From positions 2,070,501 to 2,134,500 of the forward strand of contig NC_022524.1 in assembly GCF_000473245.1 (NCBI RefSeq): DNA of 64,000 bases, written 5' to 3'. This DNA is from Bacillus infantis NRRL B-14911. GTDB taxonomy: Bacteria > Bacillota > Bacilli > Bacillales > Cytobacillaceae. Positions within the stretch are counted from its first letter, which is position 1, and each line of letters opens with the position of its first letter. Below are positions 34,233-42,663 of this stretch, piece after piece. Under the pieces are notes generated by a model. The model did not search any database and had not been told where the DNA came from. It was given only the letters and a program-made list of their open reading frames with translations. A program made the position numbers and the translations under genes.

Positions 34233-36002
34233 CTAAAGCCATCTAATATAAAGCATGGTAATGGCGGCTGCCATTGAAATGAAGCTTAAAGGCAGTCCGA
34301 CTCTCATATAATCCGTAAATCTGTATCCGCCGGGACCGTATACAAGAAGATTGGTCTGATAGCCGATAGGGGTTAAAAAACTGCATGAAGCGGCAACGGC
34401 AGTAAGCATGGCAAACATAGCCGGATCTATCTGCAGGCTTTCTGCCATCGTGTAGCCGATCGGGAACATCAGGGACGCTGTAGCCAAATTATTCAGGATT
34501 TCGGTCATGAGCATTGTAAGCAAATAATAGATGCAAATAATGCCAAGCAAGCTCAGCTCATCCTGCCATTTAAGGAGAAATGAAGCGGCCTGTGATGCAA
34601 GGCCGGTTGATTCAATTGCTTTTCCGAGGCCGATGGAGCTTCCCATCAAGATAATGATCCGCCAATTCACTGCTTTCAGTGCCTCTGAAAAAGACAGTGT
34701 ACCTGTTGCAATGATAAGCGCGGCTGCAAGGAGAGCCAGATGATAAATGGGTGCAGCCTGAATAAGCGAGCATATGATAAAGCCTGCAAGGATCAGCGAT
34801 ACTGAGAGCTTCTGCCTCCGGCTGTTTTTAGCTGCAGCTGAGGAGGAGATAAAATAAAAATCGTCGCTGCCCGCCCATATTTCGCCAAAACCCTGCCTTG
34901 CCAGGAGGATGAAGGTATCTCCCGGGGCAGCTGTCAGGCTGCCAAAGCCGCTGGAGATGAGTTCTCCCTTTCTTTTCACACCCACAATGACAGCCTGGTA
35001 CCTTGAACGGAAATGGATATCCTTGATTCTTTTATTGACGAGAAAGGAACCAGGGGGAATTCCCACTTCAAATAATCCGCTCCCTTTCCGTTCAGAGTGG
35101 GAAGAGGGTCCGGCCGGCCAGGGCTTAAGCCCTAGAAGATGAACGGAAGGGAGCGCTTTTTGGGGATCTCCTGAAAACACCAGAAGATCCCCAGCCTGAA
35201 CCACTTCATCATTGGCGGCTGGAGTTTTAACTTTGTCACCTCGGATGATCTCAATCAGGAATAAATGGTTTAGATTCCGCAGTAAAGCTTCTGTCACCGT
35301 TTTTCCGGCCAGAGGGGAGTCTTTAAGCACTTCATAATAATGAATATGAAGATGCTCTTCTTCTTCAAACAATTGGATGTTATGCGACCTGTCGGGAAGA
35401 AGGCGGTGTCCGAAGACAATCATATAGAGAATGCCAGCTGCAGCTATAGGAACCCCGATGACGGAAAAAGAAAACAAATGGAATCCTTCCCCGCCTCTCT
35501 CAATCATGAGCCCGTTAACCAATAAGTTTGTAGAAGTGCCTATCAGTGTAATGGTCCCTCCGAGAATGGAAGCATATGAAAGTGGGATCAGCACCTTTGA
35601 AGGCTGGATCCTGTTCTCAATTGCCCACTTTTGCAGAAAAGGAAGAAAAAGAGTCACCAATGGAGTGTTATTAATGAAAGCCGAGGCAGTGCTTACCGGC
35701 ACCATGATACGAAACAATGCTCCGGGTACAGTCCTGCTCCTGCTGAGAAATCTGCCGGCAGCATCCTGTATCAGCCCGCTTTTTGAGACGGCAGCTCCTG
35801 CTATAAATAAGAGGGCTACGGTATGGACGCTTGTGTTGGAAAAGCCGGATAAAGCCTCACCGGCGGGCAGGATGCCGCTGACAATCAAGAGGGCGAGGGT
35901 TGAAAAAACGGTCATTTCAGCAGGCAGCCATTCTTTGACAAGGACAAAGAACATGATGGCCAGCAATACACAAAGAACAGCAGCGGAAAAGGGCATCGGC
36001 AA
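34233..36002 (-). CDS. SLC13/DASS-type permease with TrkA-C domains, likely sulfate uptake
   Basis: This 589-residue protein has about eleven membrane helices split by a soluble central region (about residues 205-375) containing two TrkA-C (RCK C-terminal) domains. The first half carries FINNTPLVTLFLPFLQKW and the second half SCSFLTPIGYQTNLLVYGPGGY, the paired hairpin motifs of divalent-anion/sodium symporters. The family transports sulfate, dicarboxylates or arsenite. Sulfate is inferred from the following cysC and sat genes. It is the first gene of the operon. Confidence 0.88.
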   Translation of the reverse strand: MPMPFSAAVLCVLLAIMFFVLVKEWLPAEMTVFSTLALLIVSGILPAGEALSGFSNTSVHTVALLFIAGAAVSKSGLIQDAAGRFLSRSRTVPGALFRIMVPVSTASAFINNTPLVTLFLPFLQKWAIENRIQPSKVLIPLSYASILGGTITLIGTSTNLLVNGLMIERGGEGFHLFSFSVIGVPIAAAGILYMIVFGHRLLPDRSHNIQLFEEEEHLHIHYYEVLKDSPLAGKTVTEALLRNLNHLFLIEIIRGDKVKTPAANDEVVQAGDLLVFSGDPQKALPSVHLLGLKPWPAGPSSHSERKGSGLFEVGIPPGSFLVNKRIKDIHFRSRYQAVIVGVKRKGELISSGFGSLTAAPGDTFILLARQGFGEIWAGSDDFYFISSSAAAKNSRRQKLSVSLILAGFIICSLIQAAPIYHLALLAAALIIATGTLSFSEALKAVNWRIIILMGSSIGLGKAIESTGLASQAASFLLKWQDELSLLGIICIYYLLTMLMTEILNNLATASLMFPIGYTMAESLQIDPAMFAMLTAVAASCSFLTPIGYQTNLLVYGPGGYRFTDYMRVGLPLSFISMAAAITMLYIRWL

Positions 36003-36158
36003 TTCTCCTTGAAATCATGAGTTTTAATATTTTATGAGAGTATATCAGGATTGTACATGGCAGGAACCTAGCAGGAGCATCTTCTTCTGCAGTCATGTTC
36101 ATTGCCTTAGTCATGGAGGGCGTATGCCCCCTGAATCAAATTGATAGAGATGCCTAGA

Positions 36159-36185
36159 ACCAACAAACTATACAAGCATATTTTA
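36159..36185 (+). promoter_or_regulatory. Sigma-K-type promoter of the UDP-sugar operon
   Basis: AC at 36159-36160 (context AACC) is followed after 16 bp by CATATTTTA at 36177-36185, an exact match to the late mother-cell consensus AC-N16/17-CATANNNTA. It lies 54 bp upstream of the first sugar gene. Expression late in sporulation is inferred. Confidence 0.65.
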
Positions 36186-36239
36186 ATAACTATATAACTG
36201 TGTTTTTCGGGAATGCAGGACAGGGAGTGGAATAAAACC

Positions 36240-37331
36240 ATGAAAGTAATGACCATCTTGGGTACAAGACCGGAGATCATCCGGCTGAGCCTTATCATCA
36301 ACAAGCTGGATCAGTTATGCAGCAGGCATATCCTTGTGCATACCGGACAGAATTTTACAGGCAATCTGAGTGATGTGTTTTTTCGGGAAATGAAGGTGAG
36401 AACGCCTGATGTTATTCTTCTGGATAAGCAGCATTCTCTCGGGGAACAGCTGTCAGCGATATTCTCGGGACTTGAGAAACTCATCCTTGCCGAGCGCCCT
36501 GACCGTGTCCTTGTGCTTGGGGATACAAACAGCGGCCTTGGAGCCATTATAGCTGAGAGGATGGGAGTCCCTGTCATTCATATGGAAGCAGGCAACCGCT
36601 GCTTTGATCTTGAAGTGCCTGAAGAAAAAAACCGCAAAGTGATTGATGCAATCTCTACTTATAATCTCCCCTATACGCCTCAAAGCAGAGAAAACCTGCT
36701 GAGGGAAGGAATTCCTTCCAGCAGAATCATCGTGTCAGGAAATCCAATATATGAAGTGCTTCAGCATTATAAAAGCGAAATTAATCAAAGTCCGATACTA
36801 GAGGAATTAAAACTGGAACCAAAAAGCTATTTCCTGGCGACTATCCACAGAGCTGAAAATGTTGACCGGGCAGATCGGCTTAAGGAAATCATGAAAGGAC
36901 TGAATCTTACGGCGCAGAAATTCCAGCTCCGCATGATATGCAGCATCCATCCGCGGACCAGGTCGAAGCTGTCGCAATTAGAATCACTTGATATGCATCC
37001 CCTGGTAGAATTTCATGATCCATTTGGTTTCTTTGATTTCGTGAAGCTGGAGAAAAATGCTTTTGGTGCACTTACCGACAGCGGCACTGTCCAGGAAGAA
37101 TGCTGCCTTTTCCATGTGCCTGCAGTAACCATTAGAAAAACAACGGAGCGGCCGGAAACGATTGAATGCGGAAGTAATATGGTTTCAGGCCTGAAAGCTG
37201 AAGACATCCTGAGGTGTGTGGAGGTCATGGCTGCTTCTGACAGGAATTGGAGTTTTCCGGTCGGATATGAACAGCCTTTTGTATCTGATAAAGTCATTAA
37301 AGTTCTATTGGGAGGAATGAAAAATGTTTAA
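36240..37331 (+). CDS. Non-hydrolysing UDP-GlcNAc 2-epimerase family protein
   Basis: The enzyme belongs to the WecB/MnaA/FnlC group that inverts C-2 of UDP-N-acetylhexosamines. The 363-residue GT-B-like fold has TILGTRPEIIRLS at the N-terminus, GDTNSGLGAIIAERMGVPVIHMEAGNR in the middle and LTDSGTVQEECCLFHVPAVTIRKTTERPE near the end, all family hallmarks. Grouped with an inverting 4,6-dehydratase and an RmlD-like reductase, it most likely acts last in making UDP-L-FucNAc or UDP-L-QuiNAc. ATG 36240 is chosen over 36213 because it starts the conserved first strand. It overlaps the next gene by 8 bp. Confidence 0.88.
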   Translation: MKVMTILGTRPEIIRLSLIINKLDQLCSRHILVHTGQNFTGNLSDVFFREMKVRTPDVILLDKQHSLGEQLSAIFSGLEKLILAERPDRVLVLGDTNSGLGAIIAERMGVPVIHMEAGNRCFDLEVPEEKNRKVIDAISTYNLPYTPQSRENLLREGIPSSRIIVSGNPIYEVLQHYKSEINQSPILEELKLEPKSYFLATIHRAENVDRADRLKEIMKGLNLTAQKFQLRMICSIHPRTRSKLSQLESLDMHPLVEFHDPFGFFDFVKLEKNAFGALTDSGTVQEECCLFHVPAVTIRKTTERPETIECGSNMVSGLKAEDILRCVEVMAASDRNWSFPVGYEQPFVSDKVIKVLLGGMKNV

Positions 37332-38313
37332 GGATAAAACCATTTTGGTGACCGGGGGCACTGGTTCATGGGGATATGAGCTTGTCCGGCAGCTTCTTGA
37401 AGAAAGCCCGCAGGAAATCAGGATTTTTTCAAGGAATGAATCCAATCAATTCACCATGAAGCAGGAGTTTGACAATAATCCCCGCCTTCATTTTATTATT
37501 GGCGACATCAAAGAAAAGGATGAACTGACTGAGGCCTGCTGCGGGGTGGATTTTGTGTTCCATCTGGCGGCGCTTAAGCATGTCCCTGTTTGTGAGGATC
37601 AGCCACTTGAAGCCTTAAAAACGAATGTACACGGCACTCAAAATGTCATTGACGCGGCCATTCATAATAATGTCGAGAGCGTTATCTATATCTCAACGGA
37701 CAAAGCCTCCAATCCTTCTAATTTCTATGGGCTCTCAAAAGCGATGGGCGAACGGCTTATCATCCATGCCAATACGCTTCCCACTAACACAAAGTTCGTA
37801 TGCATACGCGGCGGGAATGTGCTTGGAACGAACGGAAGCGTCATTCATGTATTCAAAAAGCAGATTCGGTCAAAAGGGAAAATCGGCATTACAGATCTGG
37901 AGATGACAAGGTTCTTTCTGACTCTCGAGGACGCAATCAAGCTTGTTTTCAAGGCGACAAAAGAAAGTGCGGGCGGTGAAATCTTTGTTATGAAGATGCC
38001 TGCCTGTAAAATACTGGACCTGGCTTATGTGCTGGCAGATGAAGCCGGGAAGCAGGATATCGAGATCGAAGTGCTCGGGACACGGCCGGGTGAAAAGATC
38101 CATGAGCTCCTTCTTTCTGAGTATGAAGCAAGCACAACGGTCATTTTTGACGAGGAATACTTTGTTATTCTGCCGCCCATCCATATTCCGGGGCTGAAAG
38201 AAGCCTATTCAGACTGTAAGCCTGCTGAGCTGGAAACCTATAATTCCAGCAAAGGACTCATGGGCCGGAAAGAAATCAAAGAAATCCTGAAGAAGGGCGG
38301 TTTTATTCAGTGA
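37324..38313 (+). CDS. UDP-GlcNAc 4,6-dehydratase (CapE/FnlA/PseB-like)
   Basis: This 329-residue short-chain dehydrogenase should dehydrate UDP-GlcNAc at C-4/C-6 with inversion at C-5. The NAD-binding loop is VTGGTGSWGYEL, and ISTDKASNPSNFYGLSKAMGE holds the catalytic Asp-Lys and Tyr-Lys positions. The region GTRPGEKIHELLLSEYEA is typical of CapE and WbjB. The Tyr in FYGLSK resembles PseB rather than CapE, where Met is usual, so product stereochemistry is not certain. GGGAGGA lies seven bases before the ATG. It overlaps its neighbours by 8 and 4 bp, showing a tightly coupled operon. Confidence 0.9.
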   Translation: MFKDKTILVTGGTGSWGYELVRQLLEESPQEIRIFSRNESNQFTMKQEFDNNPRLHFIIGDIKEKDELTEACCGVDFVFHLAALKHVPVCEDQPLEALKTNVHGTQNVIDAAIHNNVESVIYISTDKASNPSNFYGLSKAMGERLIIHANTLPTNTKFVCIRGGNVLGTNGSVIHVFKKQIRSKGKIGITDLEMTRFFLTLEDAIKLVFKATKESAGGEIFVMKMPACKILDLAYVLADEAGKQDIEIEVLGTRPGEKIHELLLSEYEASTTVIFDEEYFVILPPIHIPGLKEAYSDCKPAELETYNSSKGLMGRKEIKEILKKGGFIQ

Positions 38314-39137
38314 AGATACTGATCCTTGGGGGAAGGGGCATGGCAGGCCATATGATGGTTGCCTATCTTAGGGAAAACACTGATTACCAGGTTTTTTTTA
38401 CCACAAGGGACCGTGCTGATAGGGAAGGCATTTATCTGGATGCAGCGGATTCACCCATGCTGGAAAAAGTAATAGATCAGCATAGGCCTGATATCATCAT
38501 CAACTGCATCGGCCTGTTGAATGGCCAGGCAGCTGAGAATCCCAAGCTCGCTTTTCAGCTGAACGGCCTTTTGCCCCACCAGATTGCAAGGTTTGCAGAA
38601 CGCTATGGGGGAAGGCTCATCCATATCAGTACAGATTGCGTGTTTTCCGGCGGGATAGGCAGCTATAAGGAAGAAGATACACCTGATGGGACATCGATTT
38701 ATGCCCAGTCCAAGCAGCTAGGGGAAATTGTGGACAGCAGGCACCTGACAGTCAGGACCAGCATTATCGGACCTGAGCTGAAGGATGACGGAATCGGCCT
38801 GTTCTTATGGTTCATGAAGCAGCAAGGCAGGATCAATGGGTATACGGAAGCCTTATGGAACGGCGTCACAACACTGGAATTGGCCAAAGCAGTGCGCGGC
38901 ATGATTGAAACTGAACTTAGCGGCCTGTGCCATCTGGGCGGCGAAAGGAAAATATCAAAGCATGATCTGCTTGTATTGTTCAAGGCGATATTTAATAAGG
39001 ACGGAGTAGATATCGTTCCGGACAGCGGTTTTGTGCTGGACAGGACCATTGTGAACACAAGAACAGATTTTGACTATCATGTCCCTGGCTATGACGAGAT
39101 GATCCTTGAGCTGAAAGATTGGATGGACAGACATTGA
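38310..39137 (+). CDS. RmlD-like nucleotide-sugar reductase
   Basis: This 275-residue SDR protein of the dTDP-4-dehydrorhamnose reductase family would reduce the 4-keto group of the UDP-sugar made by the preceding enzyme. The nucleotide-binding loop is LGGRGMAGHMMV. The active site is STDCVFSGG and YAQSK. It lacks the C-terminal cupin of CapF, so it is closer to the short WbvR-type reductases of L-rhamnosamine/L-quinovosamine pathways than to L-fucosamine CapF. The GTG start overlaps the preceding stop in GTGA, so translation is coupled. A separate rfbD lies in the rhamnose operon. Confidence 0.87.
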   Translation: MKILILGGRGMAGHMMVAYLRENTDYQVFFTTRDRADREGIYLDAADSPMLEKVIDQHRPDIIINCIGLLNGQAAENPKLAFQLNGLLPHQIARFAERYGGRLIHISTDCVFSGGIGSYKEEDTPDGTSIYAQSKQLGEIVDSRHLTVRTSIIGPELKDDGIGLFLWFMKQQGRINGYTEALWNGVTTLELAKAVRGMIETELSGLCHLGGERKISKHDLLVLFKAIFNKDGVDIVPDSGFVLDRTIVNTRTDFDYHVPGYDEMILELKDWMDRH

Positions 39138-40072
39138 AAGACGCAAAGAGAATCCTTATTACAGGAGCTTCAGGTTTCACAGGCAGGCATGCCTGTTCTT
39201 ATTTCAGGAAAAAGGGTTTTTTTACAGCAGCTTCTGTGCATCGCGGAAATTTGCAGGAAAGCGAGGCAGATCAGATAGAAATCTGCAATCTGCTTGATAA
39301 AAATTCTCTGGATCAGCTTGTCAAAAAAACCGATCCCGGGTATGTCCTTCATTTGGCAGCCCAAAACCATGTAGGGAAATCCTGGGAGGATCCTTCTTCT
39401 TCCTTTGAAGCGAATGTGCTTTCAACACTATATCTGCTGGAAGCACTCCGCAGGTTAAAGCCTGAAGCCAGGGTGCTGGTCACAGGTTCTGCGCTGCAGA
39501 GCTGCTCTGAAGATCATCCGCATCCCTACAGCCTTACAAAGTCGATGCAGACATCACTGGCCCGGGCATGGGAGTCTCTTTTCAAAATGGATGTGATGAT
39601 TGCTAAGCCCTGCAATCTGATCGGCCCTGGGAATTCAAATGGAGTTTGCTCTTTATTTGCAAGCAGGATTGCCAGGATGGAGTCAGGGCTTGAGGAAAAA
39701 GTGCTTTACGTAAACAGCCTGCAATCGAGCCGGGATTTCCTGGATGTTCGGGATGCAGTTCGGGCATATGGATTCATATTGGACAAAGGGGAGCGGGGAG
39801 AAATATATGATGTCTCATCCGGATCCTCCCTTACTTTAGGGGATGTGGCCGGCTATTTAAAAGCGTGTGCTAAAACAGATTTTGAAGTAGACAGCAAATC
39901 CGCTGATCCGGATTCTGAAAGGTATTCACTGGATCCAGGAAAACTGCAGAAGCTGGGATGGAATCCGGAAATAAGCAGAGAGCAAACCTTTGAGGATCTA
40001 TTACACTATCAACGTGACATTCTAATCAATGAAGGCAGGTTGAGCTCCAAGGAACAGAAGGGGATGTCTTAA
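39134..40072 (+). CDS. NAD-dependent sugar epimerase/dehydratase
   Basis: This extended-SDR protein of about 312 residues shows the ITGASGFTGRHACSYF loop and the catalytic YSLTK. LHLAAQNHVGKSWEDPSSSFEANVLSTLYLLEALR is typical of GDP-mannose 4,6-dehydratase and dTDP-glucose dehydratase relatives. The exact nucleotide sugar is unknown. It may reshape the product of the three upstream enzymes or a GDP-sugar. The TTG start at 39134 overlaps the preceding stop (TTGA); a TTG at 39119 is the alternative. It is the last gene of the four-gene operon and converges on the glycosyltransferase gene, overlapping it by 4 bp. Confidence 0.85.
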   Translation: MKDAKRILITGASGFTGRHACSYFRKKGFFTAASVHRGNLQESEADQIEICNLLDKNSLDQLVKKTDPGYVLHLAAQNHVGKSWEDPSSSFEANVLSTLYLLEALRRLKPEARVLVTGSALQSCSEDHPHPYSLTKSMQTSLARAWESLFKMDVMIAKPCNLIGPGNSNGVCSLFASRIARMESGLEEKVLYVNSLQSSRDFLDVRDAVRAYGFILDKGERGEIYDVSSGSSLTLGDVAGYLKACAKTDFEVDSKSADPDSERYSLDPGKLQKLGWNPEISREQTFEDLLHYQRDILINEGRLSSKEQKGMS

Positions 40073-40773
40073 TGCAGTTTGCTTAAAAGAAAAGTGTCAT
40101 ATTTCTTACTGACTTCTGCAAATTCTGCCCATAACTCATTAAGATGCTTTATGGTGCCCATGTTTTCGTGATGCCTGTGATGGACCAGCGGAGCATTCAG
40201 GAATTGAAAATCTGTATGATGAAGCACGCGGAGCCACATGTCATAATCCTGGGTGTACAATAGATTTTCATTAAATAACCCAGTTTTTTTAAACAGACTG
40301 GACTTCATGATCACAGTGCAGCCGTTAATATGGCAGGATGTTCTTAAAAAAGAATAAAAGGCCTTTTGATCAAAGATGGTCTTTCCGGCAGATTGCTGTA
40401 TAATGACTGATTGATTATTGATAATATGGAAGTTTGTATAAGAGGCACTGGCATTTATCTTTTTCATATATGCCATCTGCAGTTCTGTTTTACGCAAATC
40501 AAAAAGATCATCTGAACTGAGCCATGAAAAATATTCCCCGGTCGAATGCCGGATGCCCAAATTGACCGCACTCGCTGTTCCGCCATTTTCCTTTTCCAGG
40601 TAGATGATCCTGTCACGGAAAGGAGCTATTTTTTCAATATGCCTGTCTGAACCGTCATTGACAACGATAACTTCTTTGTTTGGATAAGTTTGATTAACAG
40701 CACTCGAAATGGACTGGGCTATATATTCATCATTATAAAAAGGAATGATAATGCTCACTTTAGGCTGTGTCAT
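40069..40773 (-). CDS. GT2-family glycosyltransferase
   Basis: This 234-residue GT-A fold transferase, cytosolic with no membrane helix, has VSIIIPFYNDEYIAQSISSAV at its N-terminus. NDGSD binds the nucleotide, and the metal-site segment is YFSWLSSDD (about residues 83-91), an SDD variant of the DXD motif. TQDYDMWLRV near the C-terminus contains the catalytic-base region. It is a close paralogue of the genes at 55023 and 60715: all three share the SSDD motif, NGGTASA and the C-terminal His-rich H-x-x-MG tail. Acceptor and sugar are unknown; the collagen-like proteins are a natural candidate. Confidence 0.9.
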   Translation of the reverse strand: MTQPKVSIIIPFYNDEYIAQSISSAVNQTYPNKEVIVVNDGSDRHIEKIAPFRDRIIYLEKENGGTASAVNLGIRHSTGEYFSWLSSDDLFDLRKTELQMAYMKKINASASYTNFHIINNQSVIIQQSAGKTIFDQKAFYSFLRTSCHINGCTVIMKSSLFKKTGLFNENLLYTQDYDMWLRVLHHTDFQFLNAPLVHHRHHENMGTIKHLNELWAEFAEVSKKYDTFLLSKLH

Positions 40774-40789
40774 TGTAAGTGCCCCCTAA

Positions 40790-40798
40790 CATAAATTA
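40790..40798 (+). promoter_or_regulatory. Sigma-K-type -10 element upstream of GT4 gene
   Basis: CATAAATTA matches CATANNNTA exactly. The -35 AC is not at the expected distance, so this is only a candidate. Confidence 0.35.
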
Positions 40799-40899
40799 AC
40801 AATAGACTGTTTTATATATACGCCAGAGAATCGAAGGGTATGCGCCGCCTTAGCTTCCGGCCGGCGGGGCATAGACGGAAAAGAGAAAGGATGTTTAGA

Positions 40900-40935
40900 A
40901 TGAGAAAGTATACTGCCTGGTGGGCTGTCACATGA
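40900..40935 (+). CDS. Possible 11-residue leader peptide before GT4 gene
   Basis: An AAAGGA site at 40887-40892 is followed eight bases later by ATG (40900) and a short frame reading MRKYTAWWAVT. Its stop overlaps the downstream gene start in ATGA (40932-40935). The arrangement suggests translational coupling of a leader peptide to the glycosyltransferase. It may also be no more than a way to load ribosomes. No known leader family is recognised. Confidence 0.45.
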   Translation: MRKYTAWWAVT

Positions 40936-42161
40936 AAATCTTGATTACCTCCTTCTATCCCCTCCCGTATCCGGGTGGGATCTGGACATTTGTTTCAAAG
41001 CTTAAGGAACGCCTGGAAAGTATGGGGCACAGCATTACCATTCTAAGCCTGAATCAGGACACCCTGAACTACAGGATTCTCGGACAGCCAGAGGAGCTGA
41101 CAGAACAGCAGGTGTCAGCAGGTTTATATGAAAAGGTAAAAAGGGCTTACCCACAACAGAATACGGGGAGTTATATTTTCCAGACAGAAATATCCAGGGG
41201 CTTCTTGGAGCTGGCTGCACTGCATTACGGGCTGGATGGCTATGATGTGATTTATGCGCAGGACGCTATGTCAGCAGGCGTCATCAGCAGGATTAAGCCA
41301 AGAGGAGTACCGCTTGTCATGAGTGCCCATGGATATTTATCAGGCGAAATCTTTCACTATCTGAAGAGCCTGCGGCCAGGTGCGCCAGATCAGGAACTTC
41401 TCCAGACTGATGTGTATAATTTCTTTCATAATCTGGAAAGGCTGGGCTATAACTCCAGTGACTTCATCCATTCACAATCCGAATGGATGAACAGGTTAAT
41501 CATTGATGGCTCACAGGTGCCTGCTGAGAAGGTGATGCAGTTTCCGTACGGGATGGAAACTGACAGCTTTATTCGGGCCATTCAAGGAAGCGGAAAACTA
41601 AACAAAAGGGGAAAGAAAGTCATTCTATTTACGGGCAGGCTTGTCACTTTAAAAGGTCTGCACTCTTTAATACCAGCGCTTGGCAAACTCTCTAGGGAGA
41701 GGCAGGACTGGGAATGCTGGATTCTTGGCGAGGGAAGTATAAGAGCAGAATTAGAACAGGCATGCCGAAAGTTTGGGATTGATGGTTCTGTCAGATTCTT
41801 CGGCACAGTCGAAAATGTTCTGCCCTACTTGAATAGTGCAGACATCTTCGTCCTGCCTGGGCTACAGGATACACAGCCCCATTCTGTCATGGAAGCACAG
41901 CTTGCCGGCCTGCCGGTTATTGTCAGTGATGCTGCCGGTTTGCCCGAGATGGTCCAGCACCAGGTGAATGGCATGATCTTCCCTGCAGGAAACAGCGAAG
42001 TGCTGTTTATGCAGCTCAGAAGTCTCCTGCAGCATGATAAAAAACGGCTTATGATGGGTGTGAGTGCCCTTCATTGGGCAAAAGCAAAATGGAGCTATGA
42101 TTCTTTGGTTACTAACATTCTTTCCATGTTCAACAGAGCAATCGCGTTAAAGCATCCATAA
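40932..42161 (+). CDS. GT4-family glycosyltransferase
   Basis: This retaining GT-B transferase has about 409 residues. Its N-terminal domain begins MKILITSFYPLPYPGGIWTFVSKL with the glycine-rich loop. The C-terminal domain holds ILFTGRLVTLKGLHSLIPAL and WILGEGSIRAELEQ. The E-x7-E-type donor site appears as DTQPHSVMEAQLAGLPVIVSDAAGLPEMV. It has no membrane segment. ATG 40932 overlaps a short leader frame. It lies between the UDP-sugar operon and the rhamnose operon and converges on the latter at a shared terminator. Donor sugar and acceptor are not evident. Confidence 0.92.
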   Translation: MKILITSFYPLPYPGGIWTFVSKLKERLESMGHSITILSLNQDTLNYRILGQPEELTEQQVSAGLYEKVKRAYPQQNTGSYIFQTEISRGFLELAALHYGLDGYDVIYAQDAMSAGVISRIKPRGVPLVMSAHGYLSGEIFHYLKSLRPGAPDQELLQTDVYNFFHNLERLGYNSSDFIHSQSEWMNRLIIDGSQVPAEKVMQFPYGMETDSFIRAIQGSGKLNKRGKKVILFTGRLVTLKGLHSLIPALGKLSRERQDWECWILGEGSIRAELEQACRKFGIDGSVRFFGTVENVLPYLNSADIFVLPGLQDTQPHSVMEAQLAGLPVIVSDAAGLPEMVQHQVNGMIFPAGNSEVLFMQLRSLLQHDKKRLMMGVSALHWAKAKWSYDSLVTNILSMFNRAIALKHP

Positions 42162-42200
42162 AAAAGAGCTGGCCTTTATGTAAAAGGGCCAGCTTTTCTT
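42162..42200. terminator. Bidirectional terminator
   Basis: AGCTGGCC (42167-42174) pairs with GGCCAGCT (42187-42194). T tracts follow on both strands, so it serves the GT4 gene and the rhamnose operon. Confidence 0.9.
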
Positions 42201-42204
42201 TTTG

Positions 42205-42663
42205 CTATCTATTTCTGGTCTCCCAGTCAAATCCGATGGAGGGATCATCCCACGGAATCCTTTTTTCATCTGGTGCAGCAGGGTTATAGGATTTTGTCGT
42301 ACAATACACGACCGTAGCCGGATTCTTGCCGAGCACCCTGTAGCCATGTGCTACTCCTTTGGGAATCAGGAGAATCATGGGATTATTTTCACCCATATAA
42401 TACACATTGGTTTCACCGAATGATCTCGAGTTTTCCCTCAGATCATACAGGACAACCTGCGCATTGCCTGATGGAAAGAACCAAAGGTCATCCTGCTCTT
42501 CATGATAATGGAAGGCCTTGATCACTCCTGGATAGGAGGTCGACCAGGAAAGCTGCCCGAAATGGGACAAAAGGTTTTCATCATCGCGCACCACTTCTGC
42601 AAAAAATCCGCGGTCATCACAATGCTTGATTAGTTTTTTCGTTATGACACCCTCAATTTGCAT
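42205..42663 (-). CDS. rfbC: dTDP-4-dehydrorhamnose 3,5-epimerase
   Basis: RfbC (RmlC) epimerises C-3 and C-5 of dTDP-4-keto-6-deoxyglucose. The ~152-residue cupin has GVIKAFHYHEEQDDLWF with the catalytic His, and MILLIPKGVAHGYRVLG and YNPAAPDEKRIPWDDPSIGFDW, which are typical. It is somewhat shorter than the ~180-residue classical RmlC and belongs to the short-form group. ATG 42663 follows AAAGGAGG; an upstream frame to 42702 lies in rfbD. It is last in the operon and overlaps rfbD by 11 bp. Confidence 0.9.
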   Translation of the reverse strand: MQIEGVITKKLIKHCDDRGFFAEVVRDDENLLSHFGQLSWSTSYPGVIKAFHYHEEQDDLWFFPSGNAQVVLYDLRENSRSFGETNVYYMGENNPMILLIPKGVAHGYRVLGKNPATVVYCTTKSYNPAAPDEKRIPWDDPSIGFDWETRNR

